64,000 nt of DNA from Seinonella peptonophila (lineage in GTDB: Bacteria; Bacillota; Bacilli; Thermoactinomycetales; Thermoactinomycetaceae). Made by a program: the position numbers and the translations under genes. Shown here piece after piece: positions 1 through 8,284 of this stretch. The stretch covers positions 1 through 64,000 of the forward strand of contig NZ_FQVL01000010.1 of assembly GCF_900129355.1 (NCBI RefSeq), given 5' to 3'. How positions within the stretch are numbered: position 1 is the stretch's first letter; the number at the start of each line of letters is the position of its first letter. The notes under the pieces were generated by a model. The model did not search any database. It saw only the letters and a list, made by a program, of their open reading frames with translations, and was not told the origin of the DNA.

Positions 1-12
1 TGCTTTGTGCAT
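1..12 (-). CDS. tnpB: Start of tnpB (RNA-guided nuclease of IS605 type), cut by window edge
   Basis: Only four codons (M-H-K-A) lie inside the window, so this call rests on context. The ATG follows a GAGGTG ribosome site and begins 11 bases after the stop of the tnpA remnant, which is the standard tnpA-tnpB arrangement of IS605-type elements. Whether tnpB is intact cannot be seen here. Confidence 0.5.
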
Positions 13-23
13 TTCTTTTCACC

Positions 24-191
24 TCACTTTCCTTGATTTTCAATATACTTGCTTATTACGTCAATTGGGGCACCGCCTGTAGTTAGAAGACAAAAGCTTC
101 TAGATCAAAAGTATTCCTTCCACAATTGCTTTCTGACGTGAGGAAATTCTTTTTTGATAAATGGTAACGCAAGCGGAACACTGAATGATTG
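24..191 (-). pseudogene. tnpA: Remnant of IS200/IS605 Y1 transposase (tnpA), C-terminal part
   Basis: The minus-strand frame ending at 24 reads KKEFPHVRKQLW, KEYF, a stop, SRSFCLLTTGGAPID, VISKYIENQGK. This is the C-terminal signature of IS200/IS605 TnpA (usually LWSRSYCLLTTGGAPI then a YIENQ tail). A TGA replaces the conserved Trp codon (TGG to TGA), and the HUH motif and most of the N-terminal domain are missing because stops fill the sequence upstream of 191. It is therefore a dead transposase. TnpA is a single-strand DNA tyrosine transposase that recognises subterminal hairpins. Confidence 0.85.
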
Positions 192-372
192 TTACTATCT
201 AATTTCATATGTATTACAGCCTTTCAATCAATTGAGACTGATTATATCATATAAAAATAGAAAATGGAAATATTATGAAAACAAATACCTCTAGACTATC
301 GCCTAGCTGAAATTCATCACCCACTTAGCAAGCTGCTTGAAGTGGGAGTACTCTTTCAGAAAGACTGATAGA

Positions 373-599
373 TTACCATGGAATACCTCCTCATTTTGTT
401 AAGATATCCCTCTTCAATAGAGTACCCTTTTTTAGTTGTTATTCAAAACAGTAAAAATTGCCTATCCTTAAAAAGGATGATCTTCGATAATATGATTGTA
501 AAGCCAGGTCAAAGAAATGGCACCATTGTAGACATAATGGGATTTATAAAAGTTTGCAAATAAGTGATTATGTGATCAGTTGAATGAGTATATACAAAA
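373..599. other. Non-coding flank of the IS element
   Basis: This stretch lies just outside the IS left end. An open frame at 378-563 has no ribosome site and no recognisable domain. A phrase in it (IVKPGQRNG) faintly recalls zinc-ribbon transposase starts, but I would not call a gene. The promoter of the next gene begins at its right end. Confidence 0.4.
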
Positions 600-628
600 T
601 AGACTGAATGCAAAGGAAGTGCTATAAT
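600..628 (+). promoter_or_regulatory. Sigma-A type promoter of the iron-reductase gene
   Basis: A -35 TAGACT (600-605), a 17-base spacer and a consensus -10 TATAAT (623-628) directly abut the Fur box, so bound Fur would cover the transcription start. Confidence 0.65.
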
Positions 629-655
629 CAATATTGATAATCATTATCAATATTG
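629..655 (+). promoter_or_regulatory. Fur box
   Basis: This is a 27-bp palindrome with 13-bp arms around a single central base (CAATATTGATAAT, C, ATTATCAATATTG). It contains the classical 7-1-7 Fur core TGATAAT-N-ATTATCA exactly. It sits between the -10 box and the start codon at 672, so iron-dependent repression of the downstream gene is the simple reading. Confidence 0.9.
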
Positions 656-671
656 AAAGGGTAAGACATCC

Positions 672-1457
672 ATGCATATTACATACTTACAGAATCATTT
701 TAGACTCTACACAGCTCAAACATTTGATCAGAGTGATACAACAATTCAATTAAAAAAACATCCAAAGACCACGCTCATTCAAAATTTGGTGATCCAGGAA
801 TACTTATCGAATTATTTAGATGAATTGCAAAAAAACGTATATCGTACCAAAGATCGAACCACAGTCGGTTCACTCTTTACAAAAACATTTTCTCGATTAC
901 CTCTTGCTGCTTTTGTATCGATGAGTGCCTTTGATAAGAAAATGGTCTTTTCTTTAGCAAAATGCTATCTTATATCCCAATATGAAGGTGAAAATTGGGT
1001 GCCATTGTTTCGTTTAGAAGATGTAGAATGGGAACCCAGGCCCATAACTGGTACTGATTCCTGGCGGGATGATGCAATCAACAAAGTATTTAGTGAGTTG
1101 ATTGATCCTATTTTAACAAAAGTTGCACAACTGACAAATGCACCAAGAAGGATGCTATGGGATAATTTTGCCGTTGTTTTAAAAGACTCTTACCAAAATA
1201 AATTACCGAACCCTATGAATAAACAAGCTTTCGAGGATTTTCGGTATATTTTTGAGGAAGTAATTCCGCATATATCAGGTATAAAGATAAAACCAAAGCG
1301 GACAAGTTGCTGTTTAGCTCATAATATAAGAAGAACGAATGCTACTATTAGAGAAAAATTAGAGGAGGCGAAAAAGGATACAGCCGTTAAAATTTTTTGT
1401 AGAGACTGCCCATTAACACGTAAAAAAGAAGAGAAAATAAAGGAAAGTCCAATTTAG
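672..1457 (+). CDS. FhuF-like ferric-siderophore reductase
   Basis: A 261-residue protein with no signal peptide. The C-terminus carries paired cysteines (SCC, about 213-214) and a CxxCP motif (about 243-246), the layout of FhuF-type [2Fe-2S] proteins that reduce siderophore-bound Fe(III) in the cytosol to release iron. The spacing between the cysteine pairs (about 28 residues) is longer than in E. coli FhuF (about 10), so it is a divergent branch. The rest resembles IucA/IucC-FhuF-family ferric reductase-like proteins. The gene is alone behind a strong promoter and a near-perfect Fur box. The ATG at 672 has an AAAGGG ribosome site. No siderophore transporter gene is adjacent. Confidence 0.8.
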   Translation: MHITYLQNHFRLYTAQTFDQSDTTIQLKKHPKTTLIQNLVIQEYLSNYLDELQKNVYRTKDRTTVGSLFTKTFSRLPLAAFVSMSAFDKKMVFSLAKCYLISQYEGENWVPLFRLEDVEWEPRPITGTDSWRDDAINKVFSELIDPILTKVAQLTNAPRRMLWDNFAVVLKDSYQNKLPNPMNKQAFEDFRYIFEEVIPHISGIKIKPKRTSCCLAHNIRRTNATIREKLEEAKKDTAVKIFCRDCPLTRKKEEKIKESPI

Positions 1458-1544
1458 AAAAATTTAAGCTTTATTTAATTTGCTGGTTAGAAGCAAGGAT
1501 TAAAATGGGATAACTACTTGAAGCGTATGAAAGGGAGATTAGAA

Positions 1545-2042
1545 ATGATTTCGCTTACAACAAGACGTTGGTTAATCTCATTACATTTGCTTTTTTCGGC
1601 AATATTGTTTGGCGTTACAATTGCTTACCTGGTCTTTAGTATAAATGCGCTCACTTCAAGAGACCAAGGAGAGCTTCTTTCTGACTATCAAAGTATGCAT
1701 CTGCTTTCAGTTACAAGCGGTCGTTTCTCGATCATCGGTACATTGGTGACAGGTATCGTCCTGTCTGTCCTTACACATTGGGGTTTATTTCGATATTACT
1801 GGATTATTTTAAAGGAAATATTAAGTCTCTTCTCGCTTGTTATTGTTTTTGGCTTTATCCCACAATGGTCGTTGGATGCTATTATATTTGCTAAATCTGG
1901 AGGGATTCATAGTGCTACTTTGGTGATTCATCAGCAACAATTGTTAGTCAGCATTATTCTTCAGATCATCTCATTAACTACAATGATCCTCTTATCTGTT
2001 TTTAAGCCTCGGAAAAAAGCAAAAAAAAAAAATGAATCATAA
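1545..2042 (+). CDS. Predicted four-helix membrane protein (DUF2269-like)
   Basis: About 165 residues from the ATG at 1545, chosen because GGGAG lies 8 bases upstream. The frame also stays open back to a TTG at 1518. Four hydrophobic segments are visible (SLHLLFSAILFGVTIAYLVF; a segment around the IIGTLVTGIVLSVL stretch; IILKEILSLFSLVIVFGFI; LLVSIILQIISLTTMILL), with a short Lys-rich cytoplasmic tail. The pattern resembles DUF2269 integral membrane proteins, whose function is unknown. The gene lies 60-odd bases after the iron reductase without an obvious terminator between, so it could be cotranscribed. Confidence 0.55.
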   Translation: MISLTTRRWLISLHLLFSAILFGVTIAYLVFSINALTSRDQGELLSDYQSMHLLSVTSGRFSIIGTLVTGIVLSVLTHWGLFRYYWIILKEILSLFSLVIVFGFIPQWSLDAIIFAKSGGIHSATLVIHQQQLLVSIILQIISLTTMILLSVFKPRKKAKKKNES

Positions 2043-2112
2043 TTTATTCCATAAGAATTTAATTCAAAGATTATACTAGGGATGTTTTATTTTAGTGAAT
2101 TTTTTTATTAAT

Positions 2113-2131
2113 ATATAGTTATTAACTATAT
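2113..2131 (+). promoter_or_regulatory. Palindrome upstream of hisC, possible operator
   Basis: A perfect inverted repeat, ATATAGTT-ATT-AACTATAT, lies 15 bases before the hisC start and just ahead of the ribosome site. The position suits an operator or a leader hairpin. No known regulator consensus is matched. Confidence 0.4.
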
Positions 2132-2146
2132 TCGGAGGGTTGGGAA

Positions 2147-3226
2147 TTGGAATCTAAACCATCAGTGCAAAAACTCCCTAGTATTCAACCAAAGGTACTT
2201 ATGCAAGATTTGCAAAATAAATATGGTCACAAGCAAATGATTAAATTAAACTCAAATGAAAACCCCTATGGCTATTCATTAAATGTGATCGAGTCCATAA
2301 AGAATATCGATCATTTACATTTTTATCCTGAAGTGAATGATCCATTGCTATTTCAAAAGTTAGCAAATCTATTAGGAGTTCAAGTTCAACAAATTATTTT
2401 TGGAAATGGTTCAGATGAGCTTATCCAGATGGTGTGTCGAGCATTTTTACAACCTGGAGATGAATCAATTCTAGCAAAAGAAACCTTTCCTGGTTTTCTG
2501 ACTGAAATCCAGATCGAAGGTGCTTTACCAATTCAAGTTCCCTTAAAAAATGGCGTTCACGATCTGAATCAAATGAAGCAGATGATTTCCCATAAAACTA
2601 AAATTATTTGGCTTTGCAATCCTAATAATCCTACTGGGACTATTTTTACTCATCAATCATTAGTAGACTTCTTAAATCAATTGCCAAAAAATATCTTAGT
2701 TGTGATCGATGAAGCTTATGCTGAATACGTACTAGATACAAATTACCCCAAATCATTAGCACTACTTTCAAACTATCCGCAGCTAATAGTGATTCGAACG
2801 TTCTCAAAAATTTATGGTTTAGCAGGGATACGTCTAGGATATGGAATTGCCCATCCAAAATTAATTCATGAATTACATAAAGTGCGTCCTCCATGTAATA
2901 TTAATCGAATAGCCCAACAAGCTGCTATTGCTGCCCTTGCAGATCAGAAATTTGTTGATTATTGCAGAAACACAAACGAACAACAACGTAGGAGACTTTA
3001 TGATCACTTAAATAAATGGAACTTACCCTATTATGTATCACATGGTAACTTTATTATGTTTGATATGAAATATCCTAGTAAAAAGGTGTATCAATTTTTA
3101 TTAGAACATGGGATTATTGTACGTTATTTTCCAAATTACCCAACTCATATTCGGATGACAATTGGGACACCGAAACAAAACCAAGTTTTTATAAATATAT
3201 TTTCACGGTTTTTAGAGTCCCATTAA
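2147..3226 (+). CDS. hisC: Histidinol-phosphate aminotransferase
   Basis: A 359-residue fold-type I PLP aminotransferase of the HisC family, which converts imidazole-acetol phosphate and glutamate to histidinol phosphate. Visible signatures are LNSNENPYG near residue 34, the NPNNPTG loop (158-164), DEAYAEY (188-194) and the PLP lysine in RTFSKIYGLAGIRLGYG (Lys221). Length is normal for HisC. The start is a TTG with CGGAGGG upstream. It is separate from any other his genes, as is common for a second HisC/aromatic aminotransferase, so phenylalanine/tyrosine transamination is an alternative role. A strong terminator follows. Confidence 0.9.
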   Translation: MESKPSVQKLPSIQPKVLMQDLQNKYGHKQMIKLNSNENPYGYSLNVIESIKNIDHLHFYPEVNDPLLFQKLANLLGVQVQQIIFGNGSDELIQMVCRAFLQPGDESILAKETFPGFLTEIQIEGALPIQVPLKNGVHDLNQMKQMISHKTKIIWLCNPNNPTGTIFTHQSLVDFLNQLPKNILVVIDEAYAEYVLDTNYPKSLALLSNYPQLIVIRTFSKIYGLAGIRLGYGIAHPKLIHELHKVRPPCNINRIAQQAAIAALADQKFVDYCRNTNEQQRRRLYDHLNKWNLPYYVSHGNFIMFDMKYPSKKVYQFLLEHGIIVRYFPNYPTHIRMTIGTPKQNQVFINIFSRFLESH

Positions 3227-3327
3227 GAGCATACTTTTTGCATACTTCAGTCACCTCTGCAATACTTTGAATTGAACACATCTTGATCTTTATATTTGCT
3301 TGAAATCATACTTTCATAAAAGTTTTT

Positions 3328-3352
3328 AAAGCCCCTTTCAAGGGGTTTTTTT
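3328..3352 (+). terminator. Intrinsic terminator after hisC
   Basis: CCCCTT-TC-AAGGGG (3332-3345) followed by seven T, about 100 bases after the hisC stop. Confidence 0.9.
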
Positions 3353-3466
3353 ATAAGATTTTTTAATTACTTAATAAACATTTAATCAATGGTTTAGTTT
3401 GGGATTAGTATTGCTCGATATGATGAAGCTGTATCATTCATCTACAGCTGAGTAGGAGGAGAGCAA

Positions 3467-4363
3467 ATGAAAAAAAAGAAATGGATATCGTTTGGTTTAG
3501 TAGTGGGACTTGGTCTAGCTGCTATCTTGTTTAATGGATTTCAAGCTATAGGGTCTAGCAATTCGGGATATGAACAATATCAAGCTGCATGGAAGAAAAC
3601 GCAAGCGGCCAAGAGCTACACAGGTAATTTACATGTTACGTTAAGTGATAATGGCAAAAAATCGGTAGATATTGTTTCTGAGATTCAGAATGATCAGACG
3701 AAAAATCTCTCATCTCGTCAGATGCAATTAACTCTTGGAGATAAGAAACATCTAATCCATTTCTACTCACAGCAAGATCATCAGTATGTACAAGACGCTA
3801 ACGGTAAGATTTATGAGCTTAATCATCAGAAAAAATGGGGTCAATCAGATCATAAGTGGGCGAATGAGTCAGAAGGAAGTACCATTCGTGAAACCATTGT
3901 TGATACGTTATTTGGAAACATCAAGCAACAAGTACAAATCGAAGAACTGCAAAATGGTTCCAAGAAGGTTTCTTTAAGTTTAAATAACAAGCAAATCCCT
4001 GCTGTTATTCAAGCAATTGGTTCTTTTGCCATTAAAAAGGCAGGAGGTCATCAGGAGGTATTTGCTAAACATTCTATAAGCTCCGTAATACCAGGACTTG
4101 ATGAAGAGATTAAAAAACAAAAGCCACAATTAACGCAAGATGTGAAGATACAGTCATTTCAGTTACAGTCAACAATCAATCGAAGCGAACTGATTGAAAG
4201 ACAGCACGCTACTATAGTTGTAACAGGTAAAGATGTAATGAGTAAACAGCATCAACTTACGATAAATATTGAATTGAATCGTTCAAAAATAAATCAAACC
4301 ACTCCAAAACAAGTTCCACTAAACGGAAAGAAAGTAGAAAAAATATCTTGGGGACGTTCGTAA
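3467..4363 (+). CDS. Secreted or membrane-anchored protein of unknown function heading the ABC/two-component operon
   Basis: 298 residues. The N-terminus is KKKK followed by a hydrophobic core (WISFGLVVGLGLAAILFNGF), a signal peptide or anchor without a lipobox cysteine. The mature part is hydrophilic and Lys/Gln-rich, with alternating beta-like segments reminiscent of LolA/MucB-like or DUF6612-type lipid-binding lipoproteins; that resemblance is weak. It is first in a co-directional run with an ABC exporter, histidine kinase and response regulator, suggesting an accessory or ligand-sensing role outside the membrane. The start has GAGGAGAG upstream. I do not recognise a specific family. Confidence 0.7.
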   Translation: MKKKKWISFGLVVGLGLAAILFNGFQAIGSSNSGYEQYQAAWKKTQAAKSYTGNLHVTLSDNGKKSVDIVSEIQNDQTKNLSSRQMQLTLGDKKHLIHFYSQQDHQYVQDANGKIYELNHQKKWGQSDHKWANESEGSTIRETIVDTLFGNIKQQVQIEELQNGSKKVSLSLNNKQIPAVIQAIGSFAIKKAGGHQEVFAKHSISSVIPGLDEEIKKQKPQLTQDVKIQSFQLQSTINRSELIERQHATIVVTGKDVMSKQHQLTINIELNRSKINQTTPKQVPLNGKKVEKISWGRS

Positions 4364-4374
4364 TCAAAATAAAT

Positions 4375-4405
4375 AAGCCAGATAGTTTTCTAGACTATCT
4401 GGCTT
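4375..4405 (+). terminator. Strong intercistronic hairpin without T-tract
   Basis: A perfect 12-bp stem (AAGCCAGATAGT / ACTATCTGGCTT) with a 7-base loop lies between the secreted-protein gene and the ABC genes. There is no U-run after it, so it is more likely an attenuator or an mRNA-processing or stabilising hairpin that sets different expression of the first gene than a full terminator. Confidence 0.6.
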
Positions 4406-4423
4406 AATAAAGGAGATGAGCTG

Positions 4424-5158
4424 GTGGGCGAGATTGTGTTAGATGTACAAAATGTAACGAAACAACATAAAAATCACCGAGGAATCTTTCATATTAACCT
4501 TACGCTGCATAAGGGGGATGTTTTTGGATTGATGGGTCCAAATGGGGCAGGAAAATCTACTTTATTTAAAATTTTGGTGGGTCTTATTAAGGCTGATCAA
4601 GGAAAGATTCGGTTTTTTGGACATTCCCTTGATACAGCATTTGAACAAGCAATGAAAAAAGTGGGTTGTCTCATTGAAAAAAGTGTTGCATATGAGCATT
4701 TAAGTGCGCTACAAAATTTGCAATTGGCAGCCCGATTTTATGCAGATATTCATCCTAAAGACATAGAGGAAGCCTTAAAAACAGTTGGCTTATACGAGGT
4801 GAGAAAAGAAAAAGTGAGTGATTTTTCGGCTGGAATGAAACAGCGAATAGCGCTTGCAAATGCACTAATATCCAATCCAGTATTCGTTATTTTAGACGAA
4901 CCTATCACCAATCTTGATCTTGATGGGATGATAGAGGTACGAAATATTATCCATCATCTATCAACAGAAAAGGGAATCACTTTTTTAATTTCAAGTCATT
5001 CAGCAAATGAAATGGAGAAAATCTGTAATCGAGTTGGTGTGCTTTTCAAGGGAGAATTGCTGAAAATAGGAGATATTGATGAGTTGACAGAAAGGCAATC
5101 ATTAGAAGAGTTTTATTTAAATTGTGTCCAAACGAATGGAGTGAAGGATCATGAATAG
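4424..5158 (+). CDS. ABC transporter ATP-binding protein (BcrA/lantibiotic-export type)
   Basis: 244 residues with the full nucleotide-binding set: Walker A GPNGAGKST (38-46), a shortened signature FSAGM in place of LSGGQ (134-138), Walker B VFVILDEP (153-160) and a switch His in SSHS. The single domain and FSAGM signature are typical of the BcrA/NatA/MutF class that powers two-component ABC-2 exporters for bacitracin, lantibiotics or cell-envelope substrates. It starts at GTG (ribosome site AAGGAG) and its end overlaps the next gene by 8 bases, indicating translational coupling with the permease. Confidence 0.9.
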   Translation: MGEIVLDVQNVTKQHKNHRGIFHINLTLHKGDVFGLMGPNGAGKSTLFKILVGLIKADQGKIRFFGHSLDTAFEQAMKKVGCLIEKSVAYEHLSALQNLQLAARFYADIHPKDIEEALKTVGLYEVRKEKVSDFSAGMKQRIALANALISNPVFVILDEPITNLDLDGMIEVRNIIHHLSTEKGITFLISSHSANEMEKICNRVGVLFKGELLKIGDIDELTERQSLEEFYLNCVQTNGVKDHE

Positions 5159-5879
5159 GTGGCAAGCAAGTCTAACAAATGAGCTGCAAATCTTGCTGTA
5201 TCGACGAAAAATTATGCTTTTATTCTTATTAATCAGCTTGCTACCTGTCGTTTTCACGCTTATAAGTAATGCGATTGGCTCTATAATAGACCTCCACACC
5301 ATTACCCTAAGTTTTGTCATGCCTTTCTTATTGCCATGCTATATTTTTATGATTGCTACGGAACTGTTTGTAAGTGAAATCGAAACAGGAACAATAAAAT
5401 TGGCACTCACAAGACCCATTGCTCGTTGGAAAATATATACGTCAAAAATCATTGTTGCAAGTATTGTTATTTTTGCGCTGTTGCTTACAATCTGGTTCAT
5501 GTCATTCTTGATGAATCTATTTGGGTATAATACCTGGAGTGCGAAGGGCTTGATTGAGGAATTGGTCATCTATGTCGTTACGTTTTTTCCTATGTTTGTT
5601 CTATTTATGCTATCTGTTTGGATTGGGCAAATGGTTCACTCTATTACAGGAAGTATGGTGATTTCATTATTGCTCTATGCATTGTTTAAAGTTGTACCGA
5701 TTTTCATTCCTTTATTAGGAAATTTTTTATTTACGAATTATATGGATTGGTATACATTGTGGGTAAATAACCCTTTACCTTGGAGCCAATTATTCTCGAT
5801 TGCTTCTATGTTTTTAGCGAGTGGAGCTATATTTGGAGTTGTGGGCTTGTTTTTATTTGAACAAAAAGAAATCAATTAG
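5151..5879 (+). CDS. ABC-2 type transporter permease
   Basis: 242 residues with six hydrophobic segments spread over the protein, and an ETGTIKLALTRPI stretch after the second one that is typical of ABC-2 permeases (E-x-G-T-x-K-x-x-L-x-x-P). It overlaps the ATPase gene by 8 bases and touches the kinase gene directly, so the pair forms one exporter in the membrane. The substrate cannot be read from the sequence. The kinase/regulator partners suggest a cell-envelope stress or antimicrobial-peptide resistance module. Confidence 0.85.
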   Translation: MNRWQASLTNELQILLYRRKIMLLFLLISLLPVVFTLISNAIGSIIDLHTITLSFVMPFLLPCYIFMIATELFVSEIETGTIKLALTRPIARWKIYTSKIIVASIVIFALLLTIWFMSFLMNLFGYNTWSAKGLIEELVIYVVTFFPMFVLFMLSVWIGQMVHSITGSMVISLLLYALFKVVPIFIPLLGNFLFTNYMDWYTLWVNNPLPWSQLFSIASMFLASGAIFGVVGLFLFEQKEIN

Positions 5880-7337
5880 GTGATAGAATTGTCCATTCGT
5901 TTACGTTTGATTCTTTCTTATTTAGCAATGCTTGTGATTCCAATCATCTTATTTATCATCTCCATGTCTCTAATGGTGGGAATTTTTATGGGTGGTTATC
6001 AAGAGTTTCGTAAACAGATGGATTGGCCAAATAAAAATGCTCATCGAGTTCCAATAAATATGGAATGGAAAAATGAAACCATCATCGAAGTAAAAACACT
6101 TGCCACTTATATGCCGCAAAAATTTAATGATAAGCATTTTCTTAATCAATTGGAACAACGATTACAGGTACAGCATTTGGGGATTATGATTTTAAAAGAT
6201 CAACGGATTCAGCATATTTCATCCTCATTAAAGAACGCAAAATTAATAAAAGCTTTAAAAAACCAAGGAAATATAATGAGTGGCATCATAAAGCTGCAAA
6301 AGCTAAACTATTCCTATCAACAAATTGTTACTGGTAATCTGCATTTATTCATTGTGAAAGATCAAAATGTTTTTAGTCGTTTTGTAGATAACTTTTTTTG
6401 GTATATTCCTCTTTCTTTATTGATGGCTTTAGCTTTAACAAATGGATTACTCACTTATTTTGTTTCGCGAAGCATAATTCGACCCCTTGACACTTTGAAA
6501 AAAGCTACTGAAGAGATTATAAAAGGAAACTTAGATTTTAAAATTAAACCATTACGTAATGATGAACTTGGGAAGTTAAGCCAAGCATTTGAGGAGATGC
6601 GTAAAAGATTAAAAGAACTAATCGAAATACAACAACATTATGAAGAAAATCGAAAGGAGTTAGTGTCGAATATCTCTCATGACTTGATGACTCCACTTAC
6701 TGCAATTAAAGGATATGTAGAAGGAATTCGAGATGGTGTAGCAGATTCTCCTGAGAAATTAGAGAAATATCTCGCAATTATTGAGCAAAAAGCGAATGAT
6801 ATGAACGAACTGATTGATGAGCTTTTCCTCTTTTCAAAGCTTGATTTAAAACGAGTTCCTTTTAACTTAGAAAAGCTATCATTGAATCTTTACTTAAAAA
6901 GATGTGTAGAAGAGTTACAGTATGATTATCATGGTCGATCACTTGAGATTGTTTTTCAGCCATTTGATGAATCGGTTTTTGTAAACGTTGATCGGGAAAA
7001 ATTAAAAAGAGTTATGATGAATATTGTAGGGAATAGCTTGAAATATATGGATAAAGAAATGGCCACCATAGAGATTTTCACACAGCTGACAGAAGACTGG
7101 ATCACCATATGTATACGAGATAATGGACCTGGTATCTCGTCTGAAGCTTTGCCACATATATTTGATCGATTTTACCGAGCTGATTCATCACGTTCTGCTA
7201 CTCAAGGTGGAAGCGGACTTGGTCTAGCCATTGCAAAACAGTTAGTTGAGGGGCATGGGGGAGAGATATGGGCAGAGAGTGGATTGAAAAATGGTACACA
7301 GATCTGCTTGAAGCTACCACGAATTCAAGAAGTGTAG
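5880..7337 (+). CDS. Sensor histidine kinase
   Basis: 485 residues: TM1 (about 10-36), an extracytoplasmic sensor of about 135 residues, TM2 (about 173-196), HAMP (to about 245), HisKA with phospho-acceptor His267 in SNISHDLMTPLTAIKGY, N box NIVGNSLKY (381-389), G1 DNGPGIS (414-420), F box and G2 GGSGLGLA (443-450). It is a complete, apparently active kinase. It begins at GTG immediately after the permease stop. The large external domain separates it from the short intramembrane-sensing BceS type that usually goes with BceAB transporters, so it probably senses something outside the cell directly. Confidence 0.92.
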   Translation: MIELSIRLRLILSYLAMLVIPIILFIISMSLMVGIFMGGYQEFRKQMDWPNKNAHRVPINMEWKNETIIEVKTLATYMPQKFNDKHFLNQLEQRLQVQHLGIMILKDQRIQHISSSLKNAKLIKALKNQGNIMSGIIKLQKLNYSYQQIVTGNLHLFIVKDQNVFSRFVDNFFWYIPLSLLMALALTNGLLTYFVSRSIIRPLDTLKKATEEIIKGNLDFKIKPLRNDELGKLSQAFEEMRKRLKELIEIQQHYEENRKELVSNISHDLMTPLTAIKGYVEGIRDGVADSPEKLEKYLAIIEQKANDMNELIDELFLFSKLDLKRVPFNLEKLSLNLYLKRCVEELQYDYHGRSLEIVFQPFDESVFVNVDREKLKRVMMNIVGNSLKYMDKEMATIEIFTQLTEDWITICIRDNGPGISSEALPHIFDRFYRADSSRSATQGGSGLGLAIAKQLVEGHGGEIWAESGLKNGTQICLKLPRIQEV

Positions 7338-7344
7338 GTGAATC

Positions 7345-8034
7345 ATGAAGAAAATTCTAATTGTTGAAGATGAGCCTAGCATCGCCGAATTACAAAAGGA
7401 TTATTTAGAGTTGAGTGGTTTTGATGTTGATTTAATCGATTCGGGTAAAAAAGGGCTTGATCAAGCGCTGCACGAAACTTATGACTTATTAATACTAGAT
7501 GTGATGTTACCTGAGATAAACGGATTTGAAATATGTAAACGAGTGCGTGAAGAGAAAGATATTCCCATATTGATGGTATCTGCCAAAAAAGAAGATATCG
7601 ATAAAATAAGAGGTTTAGGATTAGGAGCGGATGATTACATTAGTAAACCGTTTAGCCCAAGTGAATTGGTCGCTAGGGTAAAAGCTCATTTAACTCGATA
7701 TGAACGATTGAGTGCCAAATCTACTCAAACGAATAAGCAAATTCAAATACGAGGTATTCAAATTGATCAGGCATCACGTAGAGTTTATGTAAATAAACAC
7801 GAAGTTGTTATGACGATGAAGGAATTTGATTTATTACTATTTTTTGCCAGGAACCCCAATCAAGTATTTAGTAGGGACCATTTATTTGAACGAATTTGGG
7901 GGTTTGATTCGATGGGAGATCCGGTAACTGTGACCGTTCATATACGTAAATTGCGTGAAAAAATAGAGCAAGATCCTTCGAATCCACAGTATATTGAGAC
8001 GGTCTGGGGCGCTGGATATCGATTCACAGTATAA
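7345..8034 (+). CDS. OmpR/PhoB-family response regulator
   Basis: 229 residues: receiver domain with acidic pocket EDE (8-10), phospho-acceptor Asp52 (LLILDVMLP) and Lys101 (SKPF), then a winged-helix DNA-binding domain ending GAGYRFTV. It lies 7 bases after the kinase gene and is its cognate partner. It probably controls its own operon through the promoter upstream of 3467. It is followed by an intrinsic terminator. Confidence 0.93.
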   Translation: MKKILIVEDEPSIAELQKDYLELSGFDVDLIDSGKKGLDQALHETYDLLILDVMLPEINGFEICKRVREEKDIPILMVSAKKEDIDKIRGLGLGADDYISKPFSPSELVARVKAHLTRYERLSAKSTQTNKQIQIRGIQIDQASRRVYVNKHEVVMTMKEFDLLLFFARNPNQVFSRDHLFERIWGFDSMGDPVTVTVHIRKLREKIEQDPSNPQYIETVWGAGYRFTV

Positions 8035-8104
8035 GCGATTTTTTATCGCTATTTGAAGAAGTACACTTTTGCTCGATTCTACTAGTTAGATGTTAGCCGT
8101 AATC

Positions 8105-8137
8105 AATAAACAGTCTAGGGATCTGTTTATTGGTTTT
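8105..8137 (+). terminator. Intrinsic terminator of the ABC/two-component operon
   Basis: AATAAACAG (8105-8113), 9-base loop, CTGTTTATT (8123-8131), then GGTTTTT. Confidence 0.8.
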
Positions 8138-8199
8138 TAGAATCTGATGTACTCACTCATGAATCGAATTGAAAGGGAAAATAATCATCAAATAATTTT

Positions 8200-8239
8200 C
8201 AAATATACCTTTACAGGAATATTCCCGATGTGGTATATT
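8200..8239 (+). promoter_or_regulatory. Promoter with palindromic ArsR-type operator, upstream of SRPBCC-DUF1801-ArsR operon
   Basis: The palindrome AATATACC-TTTACA-GGAATATTCC covers 8202-8225. Its centre TTTACA serves as a -35 box, with an 18-base spacer to -10 TATATT (8234-8239). The same palindrome, spacing and -10 occur at 43601-43639, with a perfect version at 43769-43792. Overlap of the operator with the -35 box, and the ArsR-type gene in the operon behind it, make autorepression likely. Confidence 0.7.
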
Positions 8240-8284
8240 TGAATTAAGCAAGAGACAAAAACACCAAGAGTGGAGCGATGTAAA

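Larger units (their letters stand above)
1..372 (-). mobile_element. Broken IS200/IS605-family element, left end and tnpA/tnpB junction
   Basis: Read on the minus strand, the element starts after TCTAT (complement of 368-372). It has a left-end hairpin (CCCACTT at 320-326 paired with AAGTGGG at 340-346, in plus-strand coordinates), a decayed tnpA tail and the first codons of tnpB, then leaves the window. Its left end shares TCTATC and AGAGTACTCCC plus the following hairpin with the six 340-bp elements elsewhere in the window, so it is a likely relative of the element that mobilised them. The gap between the left-end hairpin and the surviving tnpA tail is too short for a full Y1 transposase, so tnpA has an internal deletion. 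Confidence 0.8.

Noticed and set aside
378-563. 61-residue ORF beside the IS left end
   Set aside because: No ribosome site. The faint resemblance to transposase zinc ribbons (IVKPGQRNG) is too short and lacks the cysteine pattern.
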